A stretch of DNA of 64,000 nucleotides. Origin: Bog-756 sp963699345 (GTDB lineage: Bacteria; Actinomycetota; Acidimicrobiia; Acidimicrobiales; RAAP-2). Made by a program: the position numbers and the translations under genes. Location of the stretch: contig CAVOTL010000007.1 of assembly GCA_963699345.1 (NCBI GenBank), positions 186,001 through 250,000 of the forward strand. Direction: 5' to 3'. This document shows positions 49,489 through 58,976 of this stretch, in pieces (position 1 is the first letter of the stretch; each line of letters begins with the position of its first letter). The notes beneath the pieces were generated by a model. It was not told the DNA's origin. It ran no database searches and saw nothing but the letters and a program-made list of their open reading frames with translations.

Positions 49489-51246
49489 TCAGGACCCGTG
49501 CGGTGTCAGGCGGACCAACGCCATCGGCTGGTAGAAGGTGACGCTGTTCCAGGCCACGAGATCGGTGACCTGGTAGGAGGTGATCCGCCGCCAGCGCCTG
49601 GACGATGGTCTCGCACTTCAGCCCGTAGGTCTGGTAGCCGGGTGACCAGACGACGAAGATCTGGTGGCCCCCGGCGGCCATGGCCTCGACCTTCTCGGCG
49701 AAGGTGACGGGCGAGGCGGCGCTCACGGCGGCGCCGTAGTCGACCCAGTTCACGTACGCCGGGCCCGTCTCTCGGGGGAACGTGATCTGCTGGTAGCGAC
49801 CGGAGGGCAACAGCCGGTCCACGGCCGGACCGAGCTGGTCGGGGCAGTAGGCGACCACGTCGCCGGGACGGCCCGAGGTGGCGATGGCCGCAGCCACCTC
49901 TCCGGCCTGGGTGCGGTTCGTGGTCACGTTGGGCACGGCGGAGACGAACCCGAGGACCACGGCCAGGGCGAGGATCGCCACGCCCGGACGTGCCGGTCGC
50001 AGAAGACGGTGAGGCCGAGCGCCACCAGGAGCAGGAGCGGGACGAAGACGACCGAGGCGTAACGGGCGTCGAAGGCGCTGTTGGAGATGAACCCGCCGGA
50101 GATGGCGGCGACCAGGGTGCCGGCGAACACGATGGCCAGCGGGCGACCGCGGGCCCGGGTCCGGATGTCGAGATCGATGTGGAGACGGTCGGTGGCCAGG
50201 CCGAACAGGCCGAGACCGGCCAGGGCGAAGTAGAGGAGCGCCAGGCCCCGACCCTGGCTGGTGCCACCGCCGGCGAAGGACGAGATGGCGTTGACCATGG
50301 CCGCGAAGTTGGCCGGCGTCGACCAGGGCGTTCCGGTGTGCTTCGACTGGTACAGGAAGATGGGCACCCACGGAAGGAAGGTCAGGCAGCCGACCAGCAT
50401 GGCCGCCAGTGCCGCCCGGGCGCTGCGGCGCCACTCGGGGCGCCCCCGCCACGACTGGTACGCCAGCCACAGCACCATGGTGCCGACCAGGTAGATCGAC
50501 CAGTAGTGGGAGTAGAGCAGGAGGCCGGTCACCGCCGCCACGGCGACGAGATTGCCCGGTCTCGGCCGGCGCAGGGTGCGGTCGAGGGCGAGGAAGCCAC
50601 AGACGGTCAGCAGGGCGACCAGCGAGTACATCCGCGTCTCGGTGTCGTAGCGGACGGCGAAGGGGGACGAGGCGATGAGCAGCGTTGCCGCCCACGCCGC
50701 GGTACGGCCGCCCAACCGACGCCCCGCCAGCCAGACGAGCGGGAGCGTGGCCACGCCGAAGATGCCGGGCAGCGCCCGCACGGCGACGTCCGAGGTGCCG
50801 AAGACGGCCATCCAGTAGTGCAGGAGCACATAGAACAGCGGGGGCGCACCGTCCCGCTTCAGGTACGAGGGGATCTCGTGGACCGGGAGTTTGGCGATGT
50901 TGACGGTCAGCGCCTCGTCGAGCCACAGGTCCGACCTCGTCCAGAAACGGAGCACGAGTCCCGCCACCAGGACGACGACGGTGCCCACGACCAGCGCTCC
51001 GTGCAGCACGGGCGAGAAGGGCTTGCCTTCGGGATCGTCGACGACCGGCGCCGGGGTGTCGGCCCCGGTGGGGCGGTCGGAGCCGTCGGCCGCTCGATCA
51101 CCCCCACTCCTCGGCGCCGCCGGCGACGGATCGAACGGCGCGTCGATCGACCCTGCGGGTCCCGGAGCGGCGCGCTTCCATGGCTGGCATGGTACCCAGG
51201 CCACCGGCCGGGAGCGGGATCCCCACCCGTCCACCGTCCGACACAT
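49489..51246 (-). CDS. GT39-like dolichyl-phosphate-mannose-type glycosyltransferase; two frameshifts
   Basis: Start uncertain; ATG at 51246 is nominal and has no ribosome site, and a GTG at about 51205 is possible. After a Pro-rich N-terminus come about 10-12 helices. The first external loop SDLWLDEALTVNIAKLPVHE contains the catalytic acidic residue of GT39/ArnT-type enzymes; GAPPLFYVLLHYW and YDTETRMYSLVALL follow, as in PMT_2 proteins. One base is missing near 49995 and one extra lies near 49590; the protein then ends RITSYQVTDLVAWNSVTFYQ-(...)-GS. Length is about 585 aa. It transfers a sugar from a lipid carrier outside the membrane. Confidence 0.82.
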
Positions 51247-51411
51247 GGACTACGTGCAACGTGGGCAGTACTGTGCGCCCACGACTCCATCCGCGCTGTG
51301 GCAGAGTCGGAGCCGGTAGTTCCGTTTTCCGTGATACGGGGTGCTTCGGGACCGACGAACAGTGTCGGATCACCGATCGGGGTCCGGGAGAACGCACCAG
51401 GGGGAGTCGTC

Positions 51412-53102
51412 GTGACCGAGCAGAGCGAGATCAACCGACGTACCTTCCTCGCCCGGGGAGCCGCCGCCGGAGGGGCTGTGGTCCTGGCCGGAGCCGCCGG
51501 GGGCGCCCTCGCGGGTTGCTCGTCGGGTAGTGGCTCGACGTCGACCACCGCGGCGACCGCCTCGTCGTCCCCGGCCGGGGTCGGCACCGGGACGCCCGTC
51601 AAGGGGGGTTCCCTGACGATCGGGCTGGTGGCCGAGATCGACGGCTTCTATCCGCCCGCCAACCACTGGGACACCAACGGATACATCTATGCCAACTGCC
51701 TGTACGACCCCCTGATGGCCGTCGCCGCCGACGGGACGATCCAGCCGTACCTGTGCGCGTCCTTCACCCCGAACTCGGCCTACGACACGTGGACCATGAC
51801 GCTCCGTCCGAACGTCAAGTTCCACGACGGATCGGCGCTGACCGCCCAGGTCGTCGTCAACAACTACACCGCCCTGCGGGCCTCTCTCCTCACCGGCCAG
51901 GCGCTCAGCCAGGTGGCGTCGGTGGTGGCCCAGGACGCCATGACGGTCGTCTTCACGCTCCAGGCCCCCAATCCCGGGTTCGCCGCCGGACTCACCACCC
52001 AGGTCGGGTACGTCGTCGCCCAGGCGATGATCGACCAGGCCAACGCCAAGGTGGCCAATCCCACGCCGGTGGGCACCGGTCCCTTCGTGTACCAGAGCTG
52101 GACGCCGAACAACCACTTCACCTGCACCCGCAACGCCGACTACTGGAGGTCGGGTCTCCCCTACCTCGACCAGATCACCCTTCGGCCGATCCCCGACACG
52201 GTGCAGCGCGAGGCCACGTTGAAGACCGGGGGCGCCGACATGATCGGGTCGACGGATCCGAACACCATCAACCGGTTCAAGACGTTGAGCGGCTATCAGA
52301 TCGTCGACTCCTACCACGACATCATCGGCGAGCCGACGATGGCCTTCATCATGCTCAACTGCGCCACGGCGCCGACCAACGACCTGACCCTGCGCCAGGC
52401 CCTGGCGATGGGACTCGACCAGGCCACCATCCAGAAGATCTTCGGCGGGGGGTTCGCCCAGCCGGTGGACGGTCTCTTCCTGCCCGGGATCGACGTACTA
52501 CTCGAAGACCACCTACCCCTCCTACGATCCGGCCGGGGCCAAGAAGCTCGTCGACCAGTACAAGGCCCAGCACGGGACGCCCACCCTCGAACTCCTCACC
52601 GTCACCGATCCCCGCCTGGCCCAGCTGGTCGAGATCGTCCAGGCCATGTGGCAGCAGATCGGCGTCACCGTGAACGTCAGTCAGATCGAGCAGGCCGACC
52701 TGATCGACAACTTCATCGCCGGCAAGTTCCAGGCGGCGACGTCCTACCAGTTCGGCGCCGTCGACCCGGACATCAACTACGTGTGGTGGAGCACCACCAC
52801 CATCCATCCGGTCGGCAGCATCGCCCTCAACTTCCCCCGCAACTCGGATCCCGTCATCGAGCAGAACATGTTGGCCGGCCGCCACACCACCGACCAGGCG
52901 ACGCGGGTGGCCGGCCTACCAGGCGGTCAACGAGCAGCTCGCCAAGGACCTCCCCTACCTGTGGCTGCTGCAGTACATCTTCTCGGAGGTGGCCACCGAC
53001 CGGGTGCAGAACTTCGCCAATCCCACGTTTCCGAACGGTCAGAAGCGGTGGGGATTCGACGAGGGGATCTTCGTCCCCACGCAGATCTGGCTGTCGAGCT
53101 GA
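51412..53102 (+). CDS. ABC transporter peptide-binding lipoprotein (family 5), Tat signal; two frameshifts
   Basis: GTG at 51412, GGGGGAG 6 nt upstream. Tat motif NRRTFLARG, hydrophobic core and lipobox LAGC show a folded, lipid-anchored protein. Solute-binding family 5 hallmarks: GGSLTIGLVAEIDGFYPP, LRPNVKFHDGSALTAQVV, GTGPFVYQSW, TLRQALAMGLDQATIQKIF. One extra base at about 52495 (before YYSKTTYPSYDPAGAKK) and one at about 52915 (before AYQAVNEQLAKDLPYL). Corrected length is about 562 aa. First gene of a complete importer operon, so it likely binds di- or oligopeptides. Confidence 0.9.
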
Positions 53103-53129
53103 GCGGACGGACGAGGCGTCGCGACACCC

Positions 53130-54075
53130 ATGGCCAAGTACCTGATCAGACGGTTCCTCCAGCTGGTGGTGGTGTCGTTCATCATCTCCGTCCTGGTGTT
53201 CCTCCTGGTCCACCTCCTGCCCGGCGACCCGACCGTGTCCATCCTCGGGCCCAACGACACGGCCGCCAACCGGGCCATCCTGCTCAAGCAGCTGGGCCTC
53301 AACCTGCCGCTGTGGCACCAGTACGTGGTGTGGCTGAACGCCGCCTTCCACGGCAACCTCGGCACCTCCTACCTGGACCACGAGTCGGTGACCCACATCC
53401 TGGCCACCGGCGCGCCGGTGTCCATCGAACTGATCCTGATCAGTCAGATCATCGCCTTCGCCATCGCCATCCCCCTGGCCCTGATCGTGTCCCGCAAGCC
53501 CAACCGGCCCGTCGACAACGTCTCCACCGCCGCCACGTTCGGCCTACTGGCCCTCCCTCCCTTCGTGGTGGCGCCGCTCCTGGTGGCCATCTTCGCCGTC
53601 GGGCTCGGATGGTTCCCGGCCACCGGCTACGTCCCCTTCACCCAGGCCCCGCTCACCAACCTCCACGACATGATCCTCCCGTCCGTCGCCATCACGGCCG
53701 GGTCCATCGCCGTCTACTTCCGGGTGCTGCGCTCCGACCTGATCAGCACGCTGCAGCAGGACTTCATCACCATGGCCCGCTCCAAGGGTCTGTCCAACCG
53801 GCGCATCATGTGGCGCCACGCCTTCCGGCCGTCGAGCTTCTCGCTGCTGGCCGTCGCCGGCATCAACATCGGTAGCCTGATCGCCGGGCACGTTCGTGGT
53901 CGAGCTGCTGTTCGCGCTGCCCGGCATCGGCTACGCACTGGTCCAGGCGGTCGAACAGAGCGACTACCTGGTGGTCCAGGGCATCTCGCTGGTCGTCGCC
54001 ATCGCCTTCGTGATCCTCCAGTTCGTCATCGACTTCATCTTCACGATCGTCGACCCGAGAGTGGTGCGGGAGTGA
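53130..54075 (+). CDS. dppB: Peptide ABC transporter permease, DppB-type; one frameshift
   Basis: ATG at 53130. Six helices expected. N-terminal YLIRRFLQLVVVSFIISVLV, then LLPGDPTVSILG and the permease EAA loop region (DFITMARSKGLSNRRIMWRHAF). One extra base at about 53890 (after INIGSLIAG) precedes TFVVELLFALPGIGYALVQA and the end FTIVDPRVVRE. Corrected length is about 314 aa. It is followed by dppC after 3 bp and forms the channel with it. Confidence 0.9.
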
Positions 54076-54078
54076 ACC

Positions 54079-55035
54079 ATGCCTGACGACAGAGAGCTGC
54101 TCGACACACGTTCGTCGTCCCGGCTCCTGGCCAATCCGCTGCCGGGCACGGCGGCCACCGACGAGGCGATCCTGGCCACCGAGGAGACCACCGAACGCGA
54201 CGACATCCTGAAGCGGAAGCCCTTCGGGTTCCTGTTCTGGTTCGCCGTCGGCTTCGTGGGCGTGGTCATCCTGTCGGCCGTGCTGGCCAACGTGCTGCCC
54301 CTCCAGAACCCCAACCTCCAGCACTACACCGCCTTGAACCAGGGTCCCAGCTCGGCTCACTGGCTGGGCACCGACGACCTCGGGCGGGACCTGCTGTCCC
54401 GACTCGTCTACGGGGCCAGGGTCTCCCTGGTGGTCGGCTTCCTCGGTGTGGTCATCGGCCTGGTGGTCGGCGGGACCGCCGGGCTGATCTCGGGCTACCG
54501 CGGGGGATTCCTCGACGTCGCCCTCAACGCCGTCTCGTTCATCATCCTGGCCTTCCCGGCCATCGTGGCGGTGATCGCCATCGTCACGTTCTGGAAGGCG
54601 TCCCTCTTCCACATCACGATCATCCTGGGCATCGCCACCATCCCCCTCATGTACCGCGTCATCCGGGCGTCGAGCCTGTCCTTCGCCCAACGGGACTTCG
54701 TGGTGGCGGCCAAGACCATGGGGGCCACCGACACCCGGATCGTGCTGCGGGAGATCCTCCCCAACGTGATCCCGGTGACCGTCACCTTCAGCCTCATCAC
54801 GGTGGCCGGGCTCATCGTCATCGAGGGGACCCTCGCCTTCCTCGGCCTGTCGGTGGCACTGCCCACCCCGTCATGGGGGAACCTGATCAACGAGGGGACG
54901 TCCAACGGCGCTCTCAGCACGGACCCGTGGATCATGCTCTGGCCGGCGTTGGCCATGTTCCTCCTGCTGTGGTCGATCAACCTGATCGGCGACCGGTTGC
55001 GCCAGCGGTTCGACATCCGCGAGGGACTGCTCTGA
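54079..55035 (+). CDS. dppC: Peptide ABC transporter permease, DppC-type
   Basis: 318 aa, intact, ATG at 54079, overlapping the dppD start (TGATG). A ~45-residue cytoplasmic N-terminus leads to helices starting PFGFLFWFAVGFVGVVILSA. GTDDLGRDLLSRLVYGARVS is a DppC signature, and RDFVVAAKTMGATDTRIVLR is the EAA motif contacting the ATPases. Works with DppB. Confidence 0.93.
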   Translation: MPDDRELLDTRSSSRLLANPLPGTAATDEAILATEETTERDDILKRKPFGFLFWFAVGFVGVVILSAVLANVLPLQNPNLQHYTALNQGPSSAHWLGTDDLGRDLLSRLVYGARVSLVVGFLGVVIGLVVGGTAGLISGYRGGFLDVALNAVSFIILAFPAIVAVIAIVTFWKASLFHITIILGIATIPLMYRVIRASSLSFAQRDFVVAAKTMGATDTRIVLREILPNVIPVTVTFSLITVAGLIVIEGTLAFLGLSVALPTPSWGNLINEGTSNGALSTDPWIMLWPALAMFLLLWSINLIGDRLRQRFDIREGLL

Positions 55036-56170
55036 TGGCCCGGGGACGCAGGGCCCGGACCCTCGAGTTCAAGGACGCCGGCACCCACACGGGGCCGCTG
55101 CTGGTCGTCGAGGACCTCCACACGTCGTTCCGCACCCAGCGGGGCACGGTGCGGGCCGTCGACGGCGTCTCCTTCGAGGTCGACGAAGGCAAGACCCTCG
55201 GCATCGTGGGCGAGTCCGGCTCCGGCAAGACCGTCCTGTCCCGCTCCATCATGGGCATGCTCCCGGTGCGTGACGTCATCCGCAGCGGCACCGTGCACTT
55301 CGCCGGACACGAGCTGACGTCCATGGACGACCAGCTCGCTGCGCGAGGTGTGGGGCGCCGAGCTCTCGATGATCTTCCAGGACCCCATGACGGCCCTCAA
55401 CCCGGTCAAGCGGATCGGCGACCAGATCGGCGAATCACTGCGCCTCCATCTCGACATGGACAAGAAGGAGGCCCGCTCGACGGCGATCGAGCTGCTCCGA
55501 TCGGTCGGGATCCCGTCCCCCGAGGACCGCGTGCGCTGGTACCCGTTCCAGCTCTCGGGCGGCATGCGCCAGCGGGTGATGATCGCCATCGCCCTGGCCT
55601 GCGCCCCCCGGATGGTGCTCGCCGACGAGCCCACCACGGGCCTGGACGTGACCGTGCAGGCCCAGATCCTCGACCTGCTGGCGGAGCTCCAGCGGGAGCG
55701 CCACATGGCCGTCATCCTGGTGACCCACGACCTCGGCGTCGTGGCCAGCCGGGCCGACGACATCATCGTGATGTACGCCGGCAGGATCGTCGAGCGGGCC
55801 CCCACCCATACGCTCTTCAGCGACACCAAGATGCCCTACACCCGGGCCCTCATGGACTCGATCCCCCGGCTGTCCGACCCGAGCGGGGCCCGCCTCGTCG
55901 CCATCGGCGGTCGGCCGCCGGACCTCATCAATCCGCCGACCGGATGCCGCTTCGCTCCTCGGTGCCCCTACGCCCAGCGACAAGTGCCGGGAGATCGAGC
56001 CGCCTCTGCGCACGGTCGGCTCCGAGGACCACCTCTTCGCCTGCTGGTTCCCCCTGGTGGACGGGGTGTCGACCGCGCCGCCCGTTCCCGTGTCACTGTC
56101 GACGGCGACGGCCACGGCCACGGCCACGGCCACGGACGGCACCGGCCCGACCGGGGAGTCGCCGACATGA
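55035..56170 (+). CDS. dppD: Peptide ABC transporter ATPase, DppD-type; two frameshifts
   Basis: ATG at 55035. Walker A GIVGESGSGKTVLSRSIMG, Q-loop MIFQDPMTALNPV, signature LSGGMRQRVMIAIAL, Walker B MVLADEPTTGLDVT. The oligopeptide-type C-terminus CRFAPRCPYAQ-DKC reads across one shift; its cysteines may hold an Fe-S cluster in this subfamily. One extra base at about 55340 and one at about 55980. After the last cysteine a low-complexity Ala/Thr run (ATATATATAT) precedes the stop. Stop overlaps dppF (ATGA). Corrected length is about 377 aa. Confidence 0.92.
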
Positions 56171-57201
56171 CCGAGACCACCACCACGGCACCCGTCCCGG
56201 GGCCCACCACCGGACCGGACGATCTGGTGCTCGACGTCACCGATCTGGTGGTCGAATTCAAGAGTGGCCGCCAGCGGGTCCAGGCCGTGTCGGGCGTCAC
56301 CTTCCAGGTCCGCCGGGGCGAGACGCTCGGCCTGGTCGGCGAGTCCGGCTGCGGCAAGTCGACCACCGGCCGCACGCTGGTCCAGGTGCAGCCGGCGACG
56401 TCCGGCTCCATCGTCTACCGGGGCCGGGACCTGAACGGGATGAAGGGCAGGGAGCTGCGCGAGCTCCGGACCAAGATCCAGATGATCTTCCAGGACCCGA
56501 TCTCGTCGCTGAACCCGCGCCGGCGGATCAAGGACATCGTGGCCGAGCCCCTGGTGATCTGGAAGCGGGGCACCCGCGAGGAGCGGACCGCCAAGGTGCA
56601 CGCCATGCTCGACGCCGTGGGCATCGACGCCGACGTGGCCGGTGACCGCCTTCCGAGTGAGTTCTCGGGCGGGCAGTGCCAGCGCATCTCCATCGCCCGC
56701 GCCCTGATGGCCGAGCCGGATCTGCTCATCTGCGACGAACCCGTCTCGGCCCTCGACGTGTCGGTGCAGGCGCAGATCCTCAACCTGCTGTCCGACCTCA
56801 AGGCGCAGTTCGAACTCACCATGGTCTTCATCGCCCACGATCTGGCGGTCGTGAAGAACGTGAGCGACCGGGTGGCGGTCATGTACCTCGGCAAGCTCGT
56901 CGAGGTGGCGGGCTCCGACGACCTCTACCGGAACGCCGCCCACCCCTACACCGAGGCGCTGCTGGCCTCGATCCCCGAGCCGGACCCCGACCACGTGTCG
57001 GGGCACAAGGCGCTCTCGGGCGAACTCCCCTCCCCCCTCAATCCACCGTCGGGCTGCCGCTTCCGGACCCGCTGCCCGTACGCCCAGGACCGGTGTGCCG
57101 CCGAGGAACCCCCGTTGCGCGAGATCGCCCCCGGCCACCAGGTGGCGTGCCACTTCCCGGTGGGTGCGGCCGCCCAGCAGCCGGCCCCGACGTCCGCCTG
57201 A
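56167..57201 (+). CDS. dppF: Peptide ABC transporter ATPase, DppF-type
   Basis: 344 aa, intact. Walker A LVGESGCGKSTTGRTL, Q-loop MIFQDPISSLNPR, signature FSGGQCQRISIARAL, Walker B LLICDEPVSALDVS, and C-terminal CRFRTRCPYAQDRC typical of oligopeptide ATPases. Partner of DppD. Last gene of the operon, followed by a convergent rpsA with 123 bp between the stops and no clear terminator hairpin seen. Confidence 0.94.
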   Translation: MTETTTTAPVPGPTTGPDDLVLDVTDLVVEFKSGRQRVQAVSGVTFQVRRGETLGLVGESGCGKSTTGRTLVQVQPATSGSIVYRGRDLNGMKGRELRELRTKIQMIFQDPISSLNPRRRIKDIVAEPLVIWKRGTREERTAKVHAMLDAVGIDADVAGDRLPSEFSGGQCQRISIARALMAEPDLLICDEPVSALDVSVQAQILNLLSDLKAQFELTMVFIAHDLAVVKNVSDRVAVMYLGKLVEVAGSDDLYRNAAHPYTEALLASIPEPDPDHVSGHKALSGELPSPLNPPSGCRFRTRCPYAQDRCAAEEPPLREIAPGHQVACHFPVGAAAQQPAPTSA

Positions 57202-57324
57202 CGGCCTCGCGAAGGATCACCGGGGCGGTGGGGGGGTCCGCGCCGATCCCGGTCGGGCCCGGATGGCGGGACGCGGCTGTGACAGGGCACCCTCGGAACG
57301 GGTCCCGGACGGAAGTGGAGCCCC

Positions 57325-58810
57325 TCAGCCCTCGGTGGGCGGCGCCTCGGCCACGGGAGCCTCCGCCACGGGCGCCGCCGCGACCGGAGCTTCGGCGACC
57401 GGAGCTTCGGCGGGCGCGGCCTCGGCGGCCGGAGCTTCGGCGGCGCGCGGCCTCGGCGACAGCGCCGGCCTCGCCCCCCTCACCCTCAGCGGGACCGTGC
57501 TCGGCCACGTAGTCGGCCCAGGCGGCCTGGGCCTCGGTCTCCGGCGTGAACTCCGTCTCGGCGAAGACGGGACCCACGTAGTTGCCCTCGTCGTCGTAGG
57601 CGTGCTCGCCGAAGGCCTCGCGGTACTCCTCGGACACCTCGCCGCCCTCGGCGGCCTGCTTGATCGACAGGCTGATGCGGCGCCGCTGGAGGTCGATGTC
57701 GATGATCTTCACCCACAGCTCCTCACCGGGGGTGACGACCTGCTCGGGCAGGTCGACGTGGTGGCCGGCCATCTCCGAGATGTGCACCAGGCCCTCGATG
57801 CCGTCGCCCACCTGGACGAAGGAGCCGAAGGGCACCAGCTTGGTGATGCGCCCGTAGACCAGCTCGCCGACCTGGTGGGAGTTGGCGAACTCCTGCCACG
57901 GGTCGGTCTGGGTGGCCTTCAGCGACAGGCTGATGCGCTCCTTGGAGAGATCGACGTCCAGCACCTCGACGTCGATCTCGTCGCCGACCGACACCACCGA
58001 GGACGGGTGGTCGACGTGCTTCCACGAGAGCTCGGACACGTGGACGAGTCCGTCCATGCCGCCGAGGTCGACGAAGGCACCGAAGTTGACGACCGAGGAG
58101 ACGACGCCGCGGCGGCGCTCGCCGGGCTTGAGGTTGACGAGGAACTCGCCCCGCTGCTCCTTCTGGGTCTCCTCCAGCCACGCCCGGCGCGACAGCACCA
58201 CGTTGTTGCGGTTGCGGTCGAGCTCGATGATCTTGGCCTCGATGGTGCGACCCACGTAGGGCTGGAGCTCGCGGACCCGCCGCAGCTCGACCAGCGACGC
58301 GGGCAGGAAGCCGCGCAGACCGATGTCGACGATGAGCCCACCCTTGACCACCTCGATGACCGGGCCGGTGACGACCTCGTCGGCCTCCTTGAGCTTCTCG
58401 ATGGTGCCCCAGGCCCGCTCGTACTGGGCCCGCTTCTTCGACAGGATCAGGCGACCCTCCTTGTCCTCCTTCTGGAGCACGAGGGCCTCGACGGCCTCCC
58501 CGAGGGTGACGATCTCGGAGGGATCCACGTCGTTGCGGATGGACAGCTCCCGGACCGGGATCACACCCTCGGACTTGAAGCCGATGTCGAGCAGGACCTC
58601 GTCCCGGTCGATCTTGACGACGGTTCCCTCGACGAGGTCACCGTCCTCGAACTCGACGATGGTGCCGGCCATGGCGTCTTCGAGGGAGCCTCCGCCGAGG
58701 TCGTCCTCGGTGATGGAGCGGGGGATGTAGACCCCGTTCTCGTCGAAGTGGCCCATGGCCTCGGGGGACAGCAGGTCCGTGCCGGCAGGCACGACGTGGG
58801 TATCGGACAT
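57325..58810 (-). CDS. rpsA: 30S ribosomal protein S1 with Ala/Pro/Glu tail; one frameshift
   Basis: ATG at 58810 (MSDTHVVP). Four S1 RNA-binding domains in tandem (about 45-115, 130-195, 215-285, 300-370), each with the GxVxxIxxFGAFVDLGG-like core (VVNFGAFVDLGGMDGLVHVS, KLVPFGSFVQVGDGIEGLVH). It helps mRNA bind the 30S subunit. After about residue 450 an acidic repeat tail follows (AEAPVAEAP units) interrupted by one extra base near 57440. Corrected length is about 494 aa; four domains are usual in actinobacteria. Confidence 0.93.
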
Positions 58811-58976
58811 CAGGTAGGTAGCTCGCTTTCCGGACAGGTTCGCCCCGTCGGCCGGTGGACGGACCACGGGGACGGGCAAGACATGCGCCACAACCGTTGT
58901 GGCAGGGGATCCATGCTACAGCACCGGGGAAGCGGAGTCGCAGGTCAGGGCGACGCAACGGGTGCCGGGTCGGGCG

